NCBI RefSeq assembly: GCF_022095695.1
Contig: NZ_JAIFZM010000007.1
Span: 124,001-188,000, forward strand
DNA length: 64,000 bases
Source of the DNA: Oceanobacillus jordanicus
Lineage (GTDB): Bacteria; Bacillota; Bacilli; Bacillales; Amphibacillaceae
Direction: 5' to 3'
Shown here: one piece after another, positions 1 to 8,967 of the stretch
Layout: each line of letters opens with the position of its first letter
How positions within the stretch are numbered: the stretch's first letter is position 1
Made by a program: the position numbers and the translations under genes
Notes under the pieces: model-generated
Databases searched by the model: none
The model's input: only the letters and a program-made list of their open reading frames with translations
Told to the model about the DNA's origin: nothing

Positions 1-184
1 GCCCTATCGAGAGGATTACGCACAGACTGCTGACTACATTAATTTTATGGATCGGACCATTTATGCAAGAGCAATTAACGACATCATGGTTCGGAATCTA
101 GATTTAATTTGGACGAAAGAGGTAACACCTGAAGAAGGATTCCAACTTGTTGAAACTGAGGTAAAAGATTTAATTGCCGATTAA
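1..184 (+). CDS. Sugar ABC transporter substrate-binding protein, C-terminal end (partial)
   Basis: The window opens inside a gene; an open frame starting at base 2 runs 60 codons to TAA at 182-184. The residues are helical and charged, ending VKDLIAD, like the C-terminal helices of family 1 extracellular solute-binding proteins. Identification rests mainly on context: it lies 59 bases upstream of two sugar-type ABC permeases, and binding protein then two permeases is the normal order. The ATPase is not in the window; such systems often share an MsmX-type ATPase encoded elsewhere (known of the family, not seen here). Confidence 0.7.
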   Translation, partial: PYREDYAQTADYINFMDRTIYARAINDIMVRNLDLIWTKEVTPEEGFQLVETEVKDLIAD

Positions 185-243
185 TTTCACGCTCGTTCCA
201 ATTATCATTTCGGAAAAATGAAGTGTAATGAGGGGGTTTAGCT

Positions 244-1119
244 ATGAACAAAAAAGCATGGATTCAGGATATGAAAGCGATACCATTTTTGCTTCCGTTT
301 TTACTCGCTTACTTAATCTTTACTATTTTCCCTATTTTCAAGGGACTGGAAATGAGTCTTTATGATTGGAATCTCGTCCGAAAGATGGAGTTTGTTGGAT
401 TAGAAAATTACGTGGAGATGGTGCAAGATCCAAATTTTTGGCAGACATTATGGAATACGACGTTATTTGTTATGTTGACAACTCCTACCATGGTACTTCT
501 TGCGCTTGGATTGTCCCTATTGGCTAATTTAAATACAAAGCTTAAAACATTTTTTCGTGGCTCTTTTTTCATTCCGAGCATTCTCTCGGTTGCCGTCATT
601 TCTTTTTTGGCGATCTTTATGCTGCAACCATATACCGGTCTCGTAAATACCGTACTCCAGAGTATAGGGATTAATGCCGAGCCATTTTGGATGGCGGACA
701 AAGGGCTGGCTTGGGTTAGTATTGTTGTGGTGACACTTTGGTGGTCTGTAGGATTTAATATGATCTTGTTCCTTACCAGCCTGCAGGATATTCCAGATGC
801 CCTCTATGAGGCAAGCGAAATTGATGGAGCGTCAAGGTGGAAGCAATTCCGCTATATTACCTTACCGCAACTAATACCAATTGGGCGGGTAGTAATCTTA
901 TTGCAAATCCTTGCCTCGTACAAAGTATTTGCTCAAATTCTGTTGATAACCGGAGGAGGGCCAGGTGGAGCAACACGACCACTAATTCAGTATATCTACG
1001 AAATAGGTTTTACACAGAATAACCTTGGATATGCGGCCACCATGTCTTATGCACTGTTTTTCATCCTGCTTATATTATCGGTTATTCAATTAAAAAACCA
1101 GAGAATGGAGGAAAAATAA
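244..1119 (+). CDS. Carbohydrate ABC transporter permease, MalF/UgpA type
   Basis: The 291-residue product is an inner membrane permease with about six hydrophobic segments. The first (residues about 14-34) follows a short charged N-terminus. The cytoplasmic ATPase-contact loop is visible near residue 188 as EASEIDGA followed by TLPQLIP, the EAA signature of binding-protein-dependent importers. The start is supported by GAGGGGG upstream of ATG. The stop at 1117-1119 directly abuts the ATG of the second permease, so the two should be translationally coupled and form the heterodimeric channel. The substrate is unknown; the adjacent glycoside hydrolase and sulfatase suggest an oligosaccharide released from a sulfated glycan (inference). 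Confidence 0.9.
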   Translation: MNKKAWIQDMKAIPFLLPFLLAYLIFTIFPIFKGLEMSLYDWNLVRKMEFVGLENYVEMVQDPNFWQTLWNTTLFVMLTTPTMVLLALGLSLLANLNTKLKTFFRGSFFIPSILSVAVISFLAIFMLQPYTGLVNTVLQSIGINAEPFWMADKGLAWVSIVVVTLWWSVGFNMILFLTSLQDIPDALYEASEIDGASRWKQFRYITLPQLIPIGRVVILLQILASYKVFAQILLITGGGPGGATRPLIQYIYEIGFTQNNLGYAATMSYALFFILLILSVIQLKNQRMEEK

Positions 1120-1983
1120 ATGGCTGCAAAGACTACCTCAAATAGCAGGAGAGCGCTTGATCGAAATCGAGATCCGTTTCTTAAAGGGAAAATAACGATA
1201 GGGATCGTTGTCTCCATTTTATTTATTGCACCGATTATATGGATGCTCTTTGTTTCGATAAAACCGGATGGATTTTCTACATCTACACCAATTGAATGGT
1301 TTCTTCCACCGTATACCATATCAAACTATATTACGATTATTATGGATAGTTTGATACTGCGCTGGTTGTTTAATAGTTTCTTTGTAGCATTTGTTACAAC
1401 CATTCTAACATTAATTATTACATCACTAGCGGCGTTTGCTATTTCGCAAATGAAGTTCCGATTTAAGAATTTTATCTTTATTTTCTTTTTATTGGGGCTG
1501 ATGATACCAGGAGAGGCTACTATTATTCCTCTATATGAAATAGTAAAAAATATGAACTTAATTGATTCCTATAGTGGCCTGATTTTACCAATGATCGCAT
1601 CGCCGCTCGGCGTAATCATTTTAAAGAGTTTTTTTGACAATGTGCCTAAAGAAATTATTGAAAGTGCTATTATCGATGGCTGCTCTTACTTTAAGTTGTT
1701 TTATAAAATTGTCCTTCCATTGGCAAAACCAGCAATTGCAGCGATTGGTATCTTTACCTTTATTGGTTCGTGGAATAACTTCCTATGGCCTTACCTTTCC
1801 ATATTATCTGAAACGTTATATACATTGCCTGTAGGATTACCAGTATTTAATTCTACCTATTCACAGGCATATGTTTTACCTATGACGGCGAATGCAATTG
1901 CCTCGATCCCAGTCATCATTGCATTTTTGCTTTTTGAAAAACAAATTGTTAAAGGGATTAGCTTTACAGGAATAAAAGGTTAA
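1120..1983 (+). CDS. Carbohydrate ABC transporter permease, MalG/UgpE type
   Basis: The second permease half (287 residues) has a charged N-terminus of about 25 residues and then six membrane segments. The ATPase-contact loop reads ESAIIDGCSYFKLF, a variant of the usual EAA motif, near residue 180, followed by VLPLAKPA. The length is normal for the MalG/LacG family. It starts at the base after the stop of the first permease, and a glycoside hydrolase follows 20 bases downstream, so binding protein, permeases, hydrolase and sulfatase look like one transcription unit. Confidence 0.9.
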   Translation: MAAKTTSNSRRALDRNRDPFLKGKITIGIVVSILFIAPIIWMLFVSIKPDGFSTSTPIEWFLPPYTISNYITIIMDSLILRWLFNSFFVAFVTTILTLIITSLAAFAISQMKFRFKNFIFIFFLLGLMIPGEATIIPLYEIVKNMNLIDSYSGLILPMIASPLGVIILKSFFDNVPKEIIESAIIDGCSYFKLFYKIVLPLAKPAIAAIGIFTFIGSWNNFLWPYLSILSETLYTLPVGLPVFNSTYSQAYVLPMTANAIASIPVIIAFLLFEKQIVKGISFTGIKG

Positions 1984-2003
1984 AAAAGAGGAGCGTGTAA
2001 ATA

Positions 2004-3782
2004 ATGAAAGAAGCAACGATGAAGCCAGGAAAAACGTATCAACGAACAGAATATCCTCGTCCCCAATTTCAAAGGGATGCCTGGATGAATCTAAATGGAA
2101 AATGGAAGTTCGCTTTCGACGATGAAAACACAGGTGAGCAGGGAAAGTGGTTTGACGAATATAACTATTCCTCAGAAATTGTTGTGCCGTTTACGTATGA
2201 AACAAAAGCAAGTGGGATTGGGGAGGAAGCCTTCCACCCATATGTATGGTATAACCGGGTGTTTTCGATTCCAGAAGAGGAGAAAGGCAAGCGGACGGTT
2301 TTAAGATTTCAGGCCTCTGATTATATAACGAAGCTGTGGGTGAATGGTTCCTATATTGGTCAACATACTGGAGGCAACGCTGCTTTTTCCTTTGATATTA
2401 CAAAAGCAGTGGACAGTGCGAGCGAGAATGAACTTACTGTTAAAGTTGAAGACAGTCAAAGCTGTGTCCAACCGAGGGGGAAACAGAGGTGGATTAATGA
2501 GAACTTTGGTTGTTGGTATGTGCAAAACACAGGAATATGGCAAACCGTATGGCTGGAATTTCTTGAAGAAAATAGCTTAGATCATGTGAAGATAACCCCT
2601 AAATTCGATTCCAATTCGGTAATATTTGATTATACATTACATGGAGAATTACCAAGGAATAGCAGGTTGGAAACCGTGATCTCCTTTAATGGAAAGCAAG
2701 TCAAACAGTTTACTGCGGTTCTTGATCGAAGCACTTCTCGCTTTGAAGTAGATTTGGCGGCTGATATACATGAGTGGAAAGTCCTGCATTGGTCACCAGA
2801 ACACCCGAATCTTTATGATGTTAAGTTTTGTTTATATGTGGATGACGTGTTAAAGGATGAAGTGTTTTCCTATTTTGGCATGCGTAAGATATCGATTAAA
2901 GACGGCAAGGTCTTGCTTAATAATGTACCAATCTACCAAAAGTTACTACTGGATCAAGGGTATTGGCCGGATACCATGCTGACCCCTCCTTCTGATGAAG
3001 CGATACTTGAAGATATCGATAAAACGCTTGCGATGGGATATAACGGAGTGCGCAAACACCAGAAGATTGAAGATGATCGATTCCTGTATTGGTGTGATAA
3101 GAAAGGTTTGCTCGTGTGGTCAGAAATGGCTGCCACCTACGAGTTTTCCGATCAAGCTGTAGAGAATTTTACAAAGGAATGGCTGGATATTGTGCAGCAA
3201 CACTATAATCATCCCTCCATCATAACTTGGGTGCCATTTAATGAATCATGGGGCGTTCCACATATTTTCAAGGATAAACAACAACAAGCATTTACGGAGT
3301 CCATCTATTATTTGACTAAAACATTAGACGCAGAGCGGCCGGTAATCGTGAACGATGGTTGGGAACACACTGTTTCTGACATTATTGCTCTCCATGACTA
3401 TGAAGAGTCAGGTAAGACATTATATGAGAGATATAAAGATATGGATGCAATTCTACAAAATAAGATCCCGCATAACAATCATCGCTACGCATTTGCTGAA
3501 GGGTATCAATACAAGGGGCAGCCTGTCATGATAACGGAGTATGGTGGCATCGCTTTTCAGGATGAAAGTGGTTGGGGATACGGGAATCAAGTCTCGACTG
3601 AGGAAGAATTTCTTAAGCGCTATAAGGAAACAACAGACGCTATAAAAGCTATCCCGGAGATCAGTGGCTACTGTTATACGCAAACAACCGATGTTCAACA
3701 GGAGATCAACGGCTTGCTAAAGGAAAACAGGGAACCGAAAATAGCCATGGAAAAAATCAAACAAGTAAATGATGCAACATAA
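2004..3782 (+). CDS. Glycoside hydrolase family 2 (beta-galactosidase/beta-glucuronidase-like)
   Basis: The 592-residue enzyme has the family 2 layout: a jelly-roll sugar-binding domain (about 15-180), an immunoglobulin-like domain (about 185-290) and a catalytic TIM barrel (about 295-590). The probable acid/base Glu414 lies in FNESWG and the probable nucleophile Glu512 in ITEYGG, both as expected for a retaining family 2 enzyme. There is no signal peptide, so it probably acts in the cytoplasm on oligosaccharides imported by the upstream ABC system. ATG at 2004 follows AGAGGAG; a second in-frame ATG at 2019 is possible. Galactosidase, glucuronidase or another specificity cannot be told from the sequence; the downstream uronate genes make a glucuronidase attractive (inference). 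Confidence 0.88.
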   Translation: MKEATMKPGKTYQRTEYPRPQFQRDAWMNLNGKWKFAFDDENTGEQGKWFDEYNYSSEIVVPFTYETKASGIGEEAFHPYVWYNRVFSIPEEEKGKRTVLRFQASDYITKLWVNGSYIGQHTGGNAAFSFDITKAVDSASENELTVKVEDSQSCVQPRGKQRWINENFGCWYVQNTGIWQTVWLEFLEENSLDHVKITPKFDSNSVIFDYTLHGELPRNSRLETVISFNGKQVKQFTAVLDRSTSRFEVDLAADIHEWKVLHWSPEHPNLYDVKFCLYVDDVLKDEVFSYFGMRKISIKDGKVLLNNVPIYQKLLLDQGYWPDTMLTPPSDEAILEDIDKTLAMGYNGVRKHQKIEDDRFLYWCDKKGLLVWSEMAATYEFSDQAVENFTKEWLDIVQQHYNHPSIITWVPFNESWGVPHIFKDKQQQAFTESIYYLTKTLDAERPVIVNDGWEHTVSDIIALHDYEESGKTLYERYKDMDAILQNKIPHNNHRYAFAEGYQYKGQPVMITEYGGIAFQDESGWGYGNQVSTEEEFLKRYKETTDAIKAIPEISGYCYTQTTDVQQEINGLLKENREPKIAMEKIKQVNDAT

Positions 3783-3802
3783 TAGGTATGGGAGGACATA
3801 GC

Positions 3803-5341
3803 ATGTCAAAGAATAAACCTAATATTGTACTGATTTTAGCAGATGATTTAGGGTTTTCTGATCTTGGTTGTTTTGGGGGCGAGATTCAGACACCCAATCT
3901 CGATCAACTGGCTACTGGAGGCCTCCGTTTTACACAATATTATAATTCAGCACGCTGCTGTCCGAGCAGGGCCTCTTTGCTAAGTGGCCTGTATCCACAC
4001 CAAGCGGGTGTTGGGGAAATGGATGAAGACAGAGAAACACCAGGCTACCGTGGTTATTTAAAGGATCAGTGTGTCACGCTTGCAGAAGTATTAAAAGACA
4101 GTGGTTACCATACGTATCTTTCAGGAAAATGGCATGTTGGGGAAAGGGGACCGATTGAACGCGGATTTGATGAATTCTATGGCTTATTTGGAGGCTTTAC
4201 TAGCTTCTGGAACCAACCGGATTACATCCGACTACCAAAGGAGCGTCCAAAGCGAGAGTATCCAAAAGATGACTTCTATGCAACGGATGCTATCACAGAC
4301 CATGCCTTGGATTTTATTCAAGATTCACGCCAGGATGAAGAACCCTATTTTCTTTATTTGTCATACAATGCACCCCACTTTCCTTTACAGGCGCCTAAGA
4401 AAGAGATAGCGAAATATGAACAGGTATATGAAAAAGGCTGGGACCATATTCGAGAAACACGTCTAGCTCGTATGAAGGAGCTTGGCATTGTTTCATCGGA
4501 CACGTCACTGACACCTCGTTCAGAGTATTGGGATCGAGATCGCGAAATTCAAGGAGTCAATCCTGCCTGGGATGCCATAGATCCGGACAGACAGAAGGAC
4601 TTGGCAAAAAGAATGGCAATCTACGCAGCAATGATCGATCGAATGGATCAGAATATAGGAAGAGTGATAGACGATCTAAAGGAAAAGGGAGAACTGGATA
4701 ACACTCTTATATTATTTTGTTCCGATAATGGGGCTTGTGCAGAGTGGGATCCATGGGGTTTTGATGATTGGATATCAACCTCTAATTTCTTGCATCGCAA
4801 AGAGGATTTGGATCGGATGGGGCAGCAAGATTCCTATCACAGTTACGGATCTGGTTGGGCCAACGCATGTAGTACTCCGCTTCGTTTATACAAACATTAC
4901 GGACATGAGGGAGGTATCAGTACACCACTAATAGCACACTGGCCAGAAGAAGTAACTCGTATAGGTGAAATCGATCATCGTCCAGGGCATTTCATTGATT
5001 TTATGGCAACGTTTGTAGATATTAGTGAAGCATCTTACCCACAAGTGTACAACGGCCATAACATCCTCCCTATGGAAGGTGAGAGCATGTTGCCCGCATT
5101 TTATGGTGAAGCAGCCGAAGAGCGGATCTTCTGCTTTGAGCATGAGCAACACTGTGGTATACGTAAAGGGAAATGGAAATTATCAAAGATTAAAGAAATG
5201 GATTGGGAATTATACGATATGGAAAACGACCGAACCGAGCTTCATAACCTCCGGGATACTTACCCGGATTTGGTGGAAGAAATGAAAAAAATCTGGGATG
5301 AATGGGCAAATCGTACTGATGTATACCCTCGTTTTAACTAA
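3803..5341 (+). CDS. Type I (formylglycine-dependent) sulfatase
   Basis: The 512-residue protein belongs to the alkaline-phosphatase-like S1 sulfatases and should remove a sulfate ester from a sugar. The metal-binding ADDLG is near residue 13, the formylglycine motif CCPSR places the modified cysteine at Cys52, and SDNGA supplies another metal ligand. I chose ATG 3803 because GGAGGA at 3791-3796 sits 6 bases before it; ATG 3788 would overlap that site. There is no signal peptide, so desulfation is probably cytoplasmic. Activity needs a formylglycine-generating enzyme or anaerobic sulfatase maturase, and none is in the window. A terminator follows immediately. Confidence 0.92.
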   Translation: MSKNKPNIVLILADDLGFSDLGCFGGEIQTPNLDQLATGGLRFTQYYNSARCCPSRASLLSGLYPHQAGVGEMDEDRETPGYRGYLKDQCVTLAEVLKDSGYHTYLSGKWHVGERGPIERGFDEFYGLFGGFTSFWNQPDYIRLPKERPKREYPKDDFYATDAITDHALDFIQDSRQDEEPYFLYLSYNAPHFPLQAPKKEIAKYEQVYEKGWDHIRETRLARMKELGIVSSDTSLTPRSEYWDRDREIQGVNPAWDAIDPDRQKDLAKRMAIYAAMIDRMDQNIGRVIDDLKEKGELDNTLILFCSDNGACAEWDPWGFDDWISTSNFLHRKEDLDRMGQQDSYHSYGSGWANACSTPLRLYKHYGHEGGISTPLIAHWPEEVTRIGEIDHRPGHFIDFMATFVDISEASYPQVYNGHNILPMEGESMLPAFYGEAAEERIFCFEHEQHCGIRKGKWKLSKIKEMDWELYDMENDRTELHNLRDTYPDLVEEMKKIWDEWANRTDVYPRFN

Positions 5342-5345
5342 GTTT

Positions 5346-5382
5346 AAGGAAGATCCTTTTAATAAAGGATCTTCCTTTTTTG
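5346..5382 (+). terminator. Rho-independent terminator after the sulfatase gene
   Basis: A perfect 14-bp inverted repeat (AAGGAAGATCCTTT at 5346-5359 and its complement at 5364-5377) with a 4-base loop is followed by a T run. It ends the permease-hydrolase-sulfatase unit. Confidence 0.92.
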
Positions 5383-5457
5383 TGTTTAACAAGCTAATAG
5401 ATTAATTCAATCCTCAGCGAGTAAATCTCCCATCCTCTCGTAAAATTAAAAAAACGC

Positions 5458-5473
5458 TTGTAAAACGCTTACA
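5458..5473 (+). promoter_or_regulatory. cre-like site overlapping the -35 box
   Basis: TTGTAAAACGCTTACA resembles a catabolite responsive element (CcpA site) but carries one extra base in the left half, so it fits the consensus imperfectly. Its position over the -35 box would suit catabolite repression of this sugar operon (inference). Confidence 0.4.
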
Positions 5474-5486
5474 GTTATCTTATACT
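5458..5486 (+). promoter_or_regulatory. Sigma-A promoter of the regulator-uronate operon
   Basis: TTGTAA at 5458-5463, a 17-base spacer and TATACT at 5481-5486 fit a vegetative promoter. The expected transcription start near 5493 falls inside the palindromic operators. This would drive the LacI-type gene and the genes behind it. Confidence 0.7.
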
Positions 5487-5518
5487 AAACCTAAATCGAT
5501 TTAGTAAACCGGTTTAGT
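5484..5518 (+). promoter_or_regulatory. Nested palindromic operators for the LacI-type regulator
   Basis: Two perfect palindromes lie side by side: CTAAATCGATTTAG at 5491-5504 and TAAACCGGTTTA at 5505-5516. The outer half-sites ACTAAACC (5484-5491) and GGTTTAGT (5511-5518) also form an inverted repeat. Palindromes with a central CG are typical of LacI-family operators. They cover the expected start of transcription, directly upstream of the regulator gene, so autoregulation is likely. Confidence 0.75.
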
Positions 5519-5546
5519 AGATATTAACCAATTAGGAGAATGAAAA

Positions 5547-6551
5547 ATGAAAACGATAACGATGGCGGATGTTGCTCAACATGCAGGTGTTTCCAAGAGC
5601 ACAGTCTCTCAATATGTGAATCAACGTTATGATTATATGGGGGAGAAGACAAAGGAACGCGTGGAAAAGGCCATAGCAGAACTAGGATATAGTCCAAATA
5701 TTATAGCCAGAAGCTTGAAGCAGAAATCGACGACCACGATCGGCGTTATCGTAGCCAACATTCTTCACGTTTTTTCTACACAGGTTATTCGAGCCATTGA
5801 AGACTTTTGTAATGAAGCGAATTTCCATATTATCGTCTGTAATGCGGATGACGATCCTATTAAAGAAAAGAAATATATGGACATGCTGCGTGCCAAACAG
5901 GTAGATGGCATTATTGTTTTTCCGACTGGTGGAAATCTAGCATTATATCAGCAGCTTGTGCGAGATAATTATCCAATCGTCTTTGTTGATAGAATGGTCC
6001 CAGAAGTTGAGGTTAACACCGTGTTACTAGATAACGAAAAGGCTGTCAGAATGGGGGTTAACCTGCTTGTGGAAAAAGGGTACCAACGAATTGGAATGGT
6101 TACCCCGCCACTTGAAGAAAGTGTTACCCCGAGACTGGAAAGGGTCAGTGGATTCAAGCAGGCCTTAAAAGCCAATAATCAAAACTTCGATCCGAATTTG
6201 TTGGTCAGTGAGGAAATTGAAAACATCAGAATAAAGCTTGATGAATTGTTGCAGCAACCACAAAGGCCTGACGCAATTTTAGCAGTGAATGACCGTGTGC
6301 TCTTTGAGATTCTTCATTATATAAAAGAAAAGAAGTTGAGCATACCTGATGATTTGGGCGTGATTGGTATTGACGATGTCACATTCGCTAGCTTCTATAG
6401 TCCAACCCTAACTACGATAGCGCAGCCTGCATTCGAAATGGGGAAAAAGGCTGCCGAGCTATTGTTGAATCGGATTCAAAATAAAACACAGGAAATAGAA
6501 ACAAAAATATATCGATTTAAACCACTATTAATGCAGCGAGATTCTTGCTAA
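5547..6551 (+). CDS. LacI-family transcriptional regulator (probable regulator of the KDG operon)
   Basis: The 334-residue regulator has an N-terminal LacI helix-turn-helix (VAQHAGVSKSTVS, residues about 8-20), a hinge helix near residue 50, and a periplasmic-binding-protein-like effector domain to the C-terminus. ATG 5547 follows a GGAGA ribosome site. It is the first gene of the operon and is preceded by two palindromes that are good operator candidates. KDG or a related sugar acid is a plausible inducer given the downstream kdgA and kdgK, but the effector cannot be read from the sequence. A KdgR-like role is inferred from context only. Confidence 0.9.
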   Translation: MKTITMADVAQHAGVSKSTVSQYVNQRYDYMGEKTKERVEKAIAELGYSPNIIARSLKQKSTTTIGVIVANILHVFSTQVIRAIEDFCNEANFHIIVCNADDDPIKEKKYMDMLRAKQVDGIIVFPTGGNLALYQQLVRDNYPIVFVDRMVPEVEVNTVLLDNEKAVRMGVNLLVEKGYQRIGMVTPPLEESVTPRLERVSGFKQALKANNQNFDPNLLVSEEIENIRIKLDELLQQPQRPDAILAVNDRVLFEILHYIKEKKLSIPDDLGVIGIDDVTFASFYSPTLTTIAQPAFEMGKKAAELLLNRIQNKTQEIETKIYRFKPLLMQRDSC

Positions 6552-6574
6552 CAACTTTTGGGAGGATGTTTAGG

Positions 6575-7132
6575 ATGAAAAATATTATCGAAACGATTGG
6601 CACAGAAATTAAGACAGTTTTAGAGAATGTTAGTCCAGAAGAAACGAAGGAATTAGCCGATAATCTGGAAAAGGCTGATCGCATATTTGTTGCAGGTACT
6701 GGTCGTTCTGGACTAGTTGGCAAAATGTTTGCCATGCGCATGATGCACAGTGAATACCCGATCTATGTTGTTGGCGAAACAATTACACCAAGTATTGCCA
6801 CAAATGACCTTTTGTTGCTCATATCAGGCTCAGGATCTACAGGTTCCCTAAAGCAATATGGCGAAAAGGCAAAAGAAATAGGTGCACAGGTAGCCCTTGT
6901 TACGACAAATAAGGATTCAGCAATAGGAAAGCTAAGTGATGTGACCGTAACGATTCCTTCGGCAACGAAGAAGCGGCTTCCTCAAGAACCAACTACCATC
7001 CAGCCGCTTGGAAGTCAATTTGATCAATCTGCCCATTTATTGCTTGATGCCATTGTCGTCTATTTGCTAGAAAACAAACCTGCTGGCCAGGATAATACAA
7101 AACTTAATCAAGTGCACGCCAATTTGGAATAG
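6575..7132 (+). CDS. hxlB: 6-phospho-3-hexuloisomerase
   Basis: This 185-residue SIS-domain protein would convert D-arabino-hex-3-ulose 6-phosphate to fructose 6-phosphate in the ribulose monophosphate pathway. Phosphosugar-binding features are AGTGRSG near residue 41 and SGSGSTG near residue 87. The family signature QPLGSQFDQ is near residue 145, which separates it from general SIS proteins. ATG 6575 is chosen because GGAGG at 6561-6565 sits 9 bases upstream; an earlier ATG would overlap the regulator gene. Its partner HxlA lies six genes downstream in the same operon, unlike the usual adjacent hxlA-hxlB pair. Confidence 0.85.
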   Translation: MKNIIETIGTEIKTVLENVSPEETKELADNLEKADRIFVAGTGRSGLVGKMFAMRMMHSEYPIYVVGETITPSIATNDLLLLISGSGSTGSLKQYGEKAKEIGAQVALVTTNKDSAIGKLSDVTVTIPSATKKRLPQEPTTIQPLGSQFDQSAHLLLDAIVVYLLENKPAGQDNTKLNQVHANLE

Positions 7133-7146
7133 AGAGGGTTGAATGT

Positions 7147-7776
7147 ATGAACATTTTAGAGCAAATCAAACAACATAAGATAGTAGCGGTTATTCGACAC
7201 GCGGATGAACAAAATATCGTTCCAATTCTTAATGCTTTAGCTGCTGGAGGGGTTTTTGCAGTAGAAATCACTGCGGAGACACCGAATGTACAGCGCATTA
7301 TCGAGGTTGCTGTAAAGGAAGGACCAGATGATATGATCATCGGTGCAGGTACCGTTCTCGATCCGGAAACAGCACGAACCGTCATTATGGCGGGGGCACA
7401 GTTTATTGTTTCTCCAACGTTAAATGTAGAGACATTGAAATTAACGAATCGCTATCATATCGAAACAATACCAGGTGTGTTAACACCTACTGAAATTCAA
7501 ACAGCGTATGAGCATGGGGCAAACATGGTGAAAATCTTCCCTGCAGATACTTTCGGGCCTGGTTATATAAAGAATATCCGCGGACCTCTCCCACATGTGG
7601 AAACAATGGTAACAGGGGGAATCAACCTAGACAATATGAACGAATACCTAGCAAATGGAAGCGCTGCAGTGGGGATTGGTAGTAATTTAGTTAATGCGAA
7701 GGCGTTAACAAATGAAGAAGCCTATACGGAATTGACGGAACGGGCAAGAGCATTTGTTTTACGTAAGGAAGCTTAG
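7147..7776 (+). CDS. kdgA: 2-dehydro-3-deoxy-6-phosphogluconate (KDPG) aldolase
   Basis: The 209-residue cytoplasmic TIM-barrel class I aldolase splits KDPG to pyruvate and glyceraldehyde 3-phosphate, the last step of uronate catabolism. The proton-relay glutamate lies in AVEITAET near residue 40, the GAGTVLD loop near residue 67, and the Schiff-base lysine in MVKIFPAD near residue 126. The length is typical. It follows hxlB by 14 bases with GAGAGGG before ATG. KDG kinase, which makes its substrate, is encoded downstream in the same operon. A 4-hydroxy-2-oxoglutarate aldolase side activity is common in the family. Confidence 0.95.
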   Translation: MNILEQIKQHKIVAVIRHADEQNIVPILNALAAGGVFAVEITAETPNVQRIIEVAVKEGPDDMIIGAGTVLDPETARTVIMAGAQFIVSPTLNVETLKLTNRYHIETIPGVLTPTEIQTAYEHGANMVKIFPADTFGPGYIKNIRGPLPHVETMVTGGINLDNMNEYLANGSAAVGIGSNLVNAKALTNEEAYTELTERARAFVLRKEA

Positions 7777-7929
7777 CCAGAAGCTGTAAAGACGTTGCTA
7801 ACATTTTGCTAAAAGAAGAGCGAATGCGCGTAATTCTTCAGGAAAAAGAGTACGAATCCTACAGGAGAATGGTGCCATGAATGAAGAAGGTAGACACTAT
7901 TCTCCCTAAATGAACAAGGGGTGTATGGA

Positions 7930-8949
7930 ATGCGAAACAAGAGATCTTTTTTAATCTTAATTGTAATCGCTGCCATTTTGACATTGGCTGGCTGTGCAAA
8001 TGAGGCTAGTGGTAGTGAAGACGGTAAAATAAAAATTATTGCAGCACATAACCAAACGGCACCAGAAAACCCATACCAAACAGGCATGCTTAGATTCAAA
8101 GAAGTAGCCGAAGAACTTTCCAACGGATCGATTGAGGTGGAGGTGCATGCTGGAACGATTGGTACAGAAGAGTCAGAGCTTGTAGAAAAATTAGAACTTG
8201 GAGCGGCTGACGTGGTACTCGCATCACCTGGTTTCATGACACAAACGGGAATTAGAGAAGTCGATCTATTTTCTGCTCCATATCTGTTCAAGGATTACGA
8301 ACATTGGTTAAACGTGGTGGATGGTGAAGTTGGTCAGCAAATGGGTGAACTAATTAATGAAAAGTCCAATAACTCTTTCAAACTATTAGGCTATTGGTCT
8401 GCTGGGGTTAGACATTTTTATGGGAAAGACCCGATTGCATCTACGGAAGACCTAAAAGGTGTTTCGATTCGAACACAGACATCTGGTGTAATTGGGGACT
8501 TCTGGAAAGAGCTTGGCGCAATCCCATCAAGTATTTCTTGGGGAGAGCTATACCAAGGGTTACAACAGGATGTAGTAGATGGTTCGGAAAATGCGTACCC
8601 ATTCTTCGTACAGCAGTCCCATCATGCTACACCAAATGGGAAATTCATTACGGAAACAGCACATGATTTTACAACAAGGTTCTTATTAATTAACGGAGAA
8701 AAATTTGATGACTACTCACAAGAGCATCAGGACATTATTATGAAGGCCGCTGAAGCATCGGTTAAGGCGGAAAGAGAAGCGACAAATCAACAGGACGTGG
8801 ATTATAAAGAAAAGGCAATAGAGGAAGGCGCTACGGTGAATGAAATTGATAGACAACCATTTATTGATATCGCCACACCGATTATAGATAAATTTGCTAA
8901 AGAAATTGAGGTAGAAGATCTGTTACAACAAATTAGAGCTGCAGAGTAA
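7930..8949 (+). CDS. TRAP transporter substrate-binding lipoprotein (DctP family)
   Basis: The 339-residue extracytoplasmic binding protein has a signal peptide ending in the lipobox LAGC, so it is lipid-anchored outside the membrane. The DctP fold is visible in the segments around VSIRTQTSGV and WGELYQGLQQDVVDGSENAY. I chose ATG 7930 because AAGGGG at 7916-7921 is 8 bases upstream; GTG 7921 overlaps that site. The two membrane subunits follow directly. DctP proteins of this subfamily often bind sugar acids, and the neighbouring kdgA and kdgK point to a hexuronate, KDG or an aldonate (inference). The 144 bases upstream hold nothing I recognise. Confidence 0.92.
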   Translation: MRNKRSFLILIVIAAILTLAGCANEASGSEDGKIKIIAAHNQTAPENPYQTGMLRFKEVAEELSNGSIEVEVHAGTIGTEESELVEKLELGAADVVLASPGFMTQTGIREVDLFSAPYLFKDYEHWLNVVDGEVGQQMGELINEKSNNSFKLLGYWSAGVRHFYGKDPIASTEDLKGVSIRTQTSGVIGDFWKELGAIPSSISWGELYQGLQQDVVDGSENAYPFFVQQSHHATPNGKFITETAHDFTTRFLLINGEKFDDYSQEHQDIIMKAAEASVKAEREATNQQDVDYKEKAIEEGATVNEIDRQPFIDIATPIIDKFAKEIEVEDLLQQIRAAE

Positions 8950-8967
8950 ATGTGGGGAGGTTTGGAG

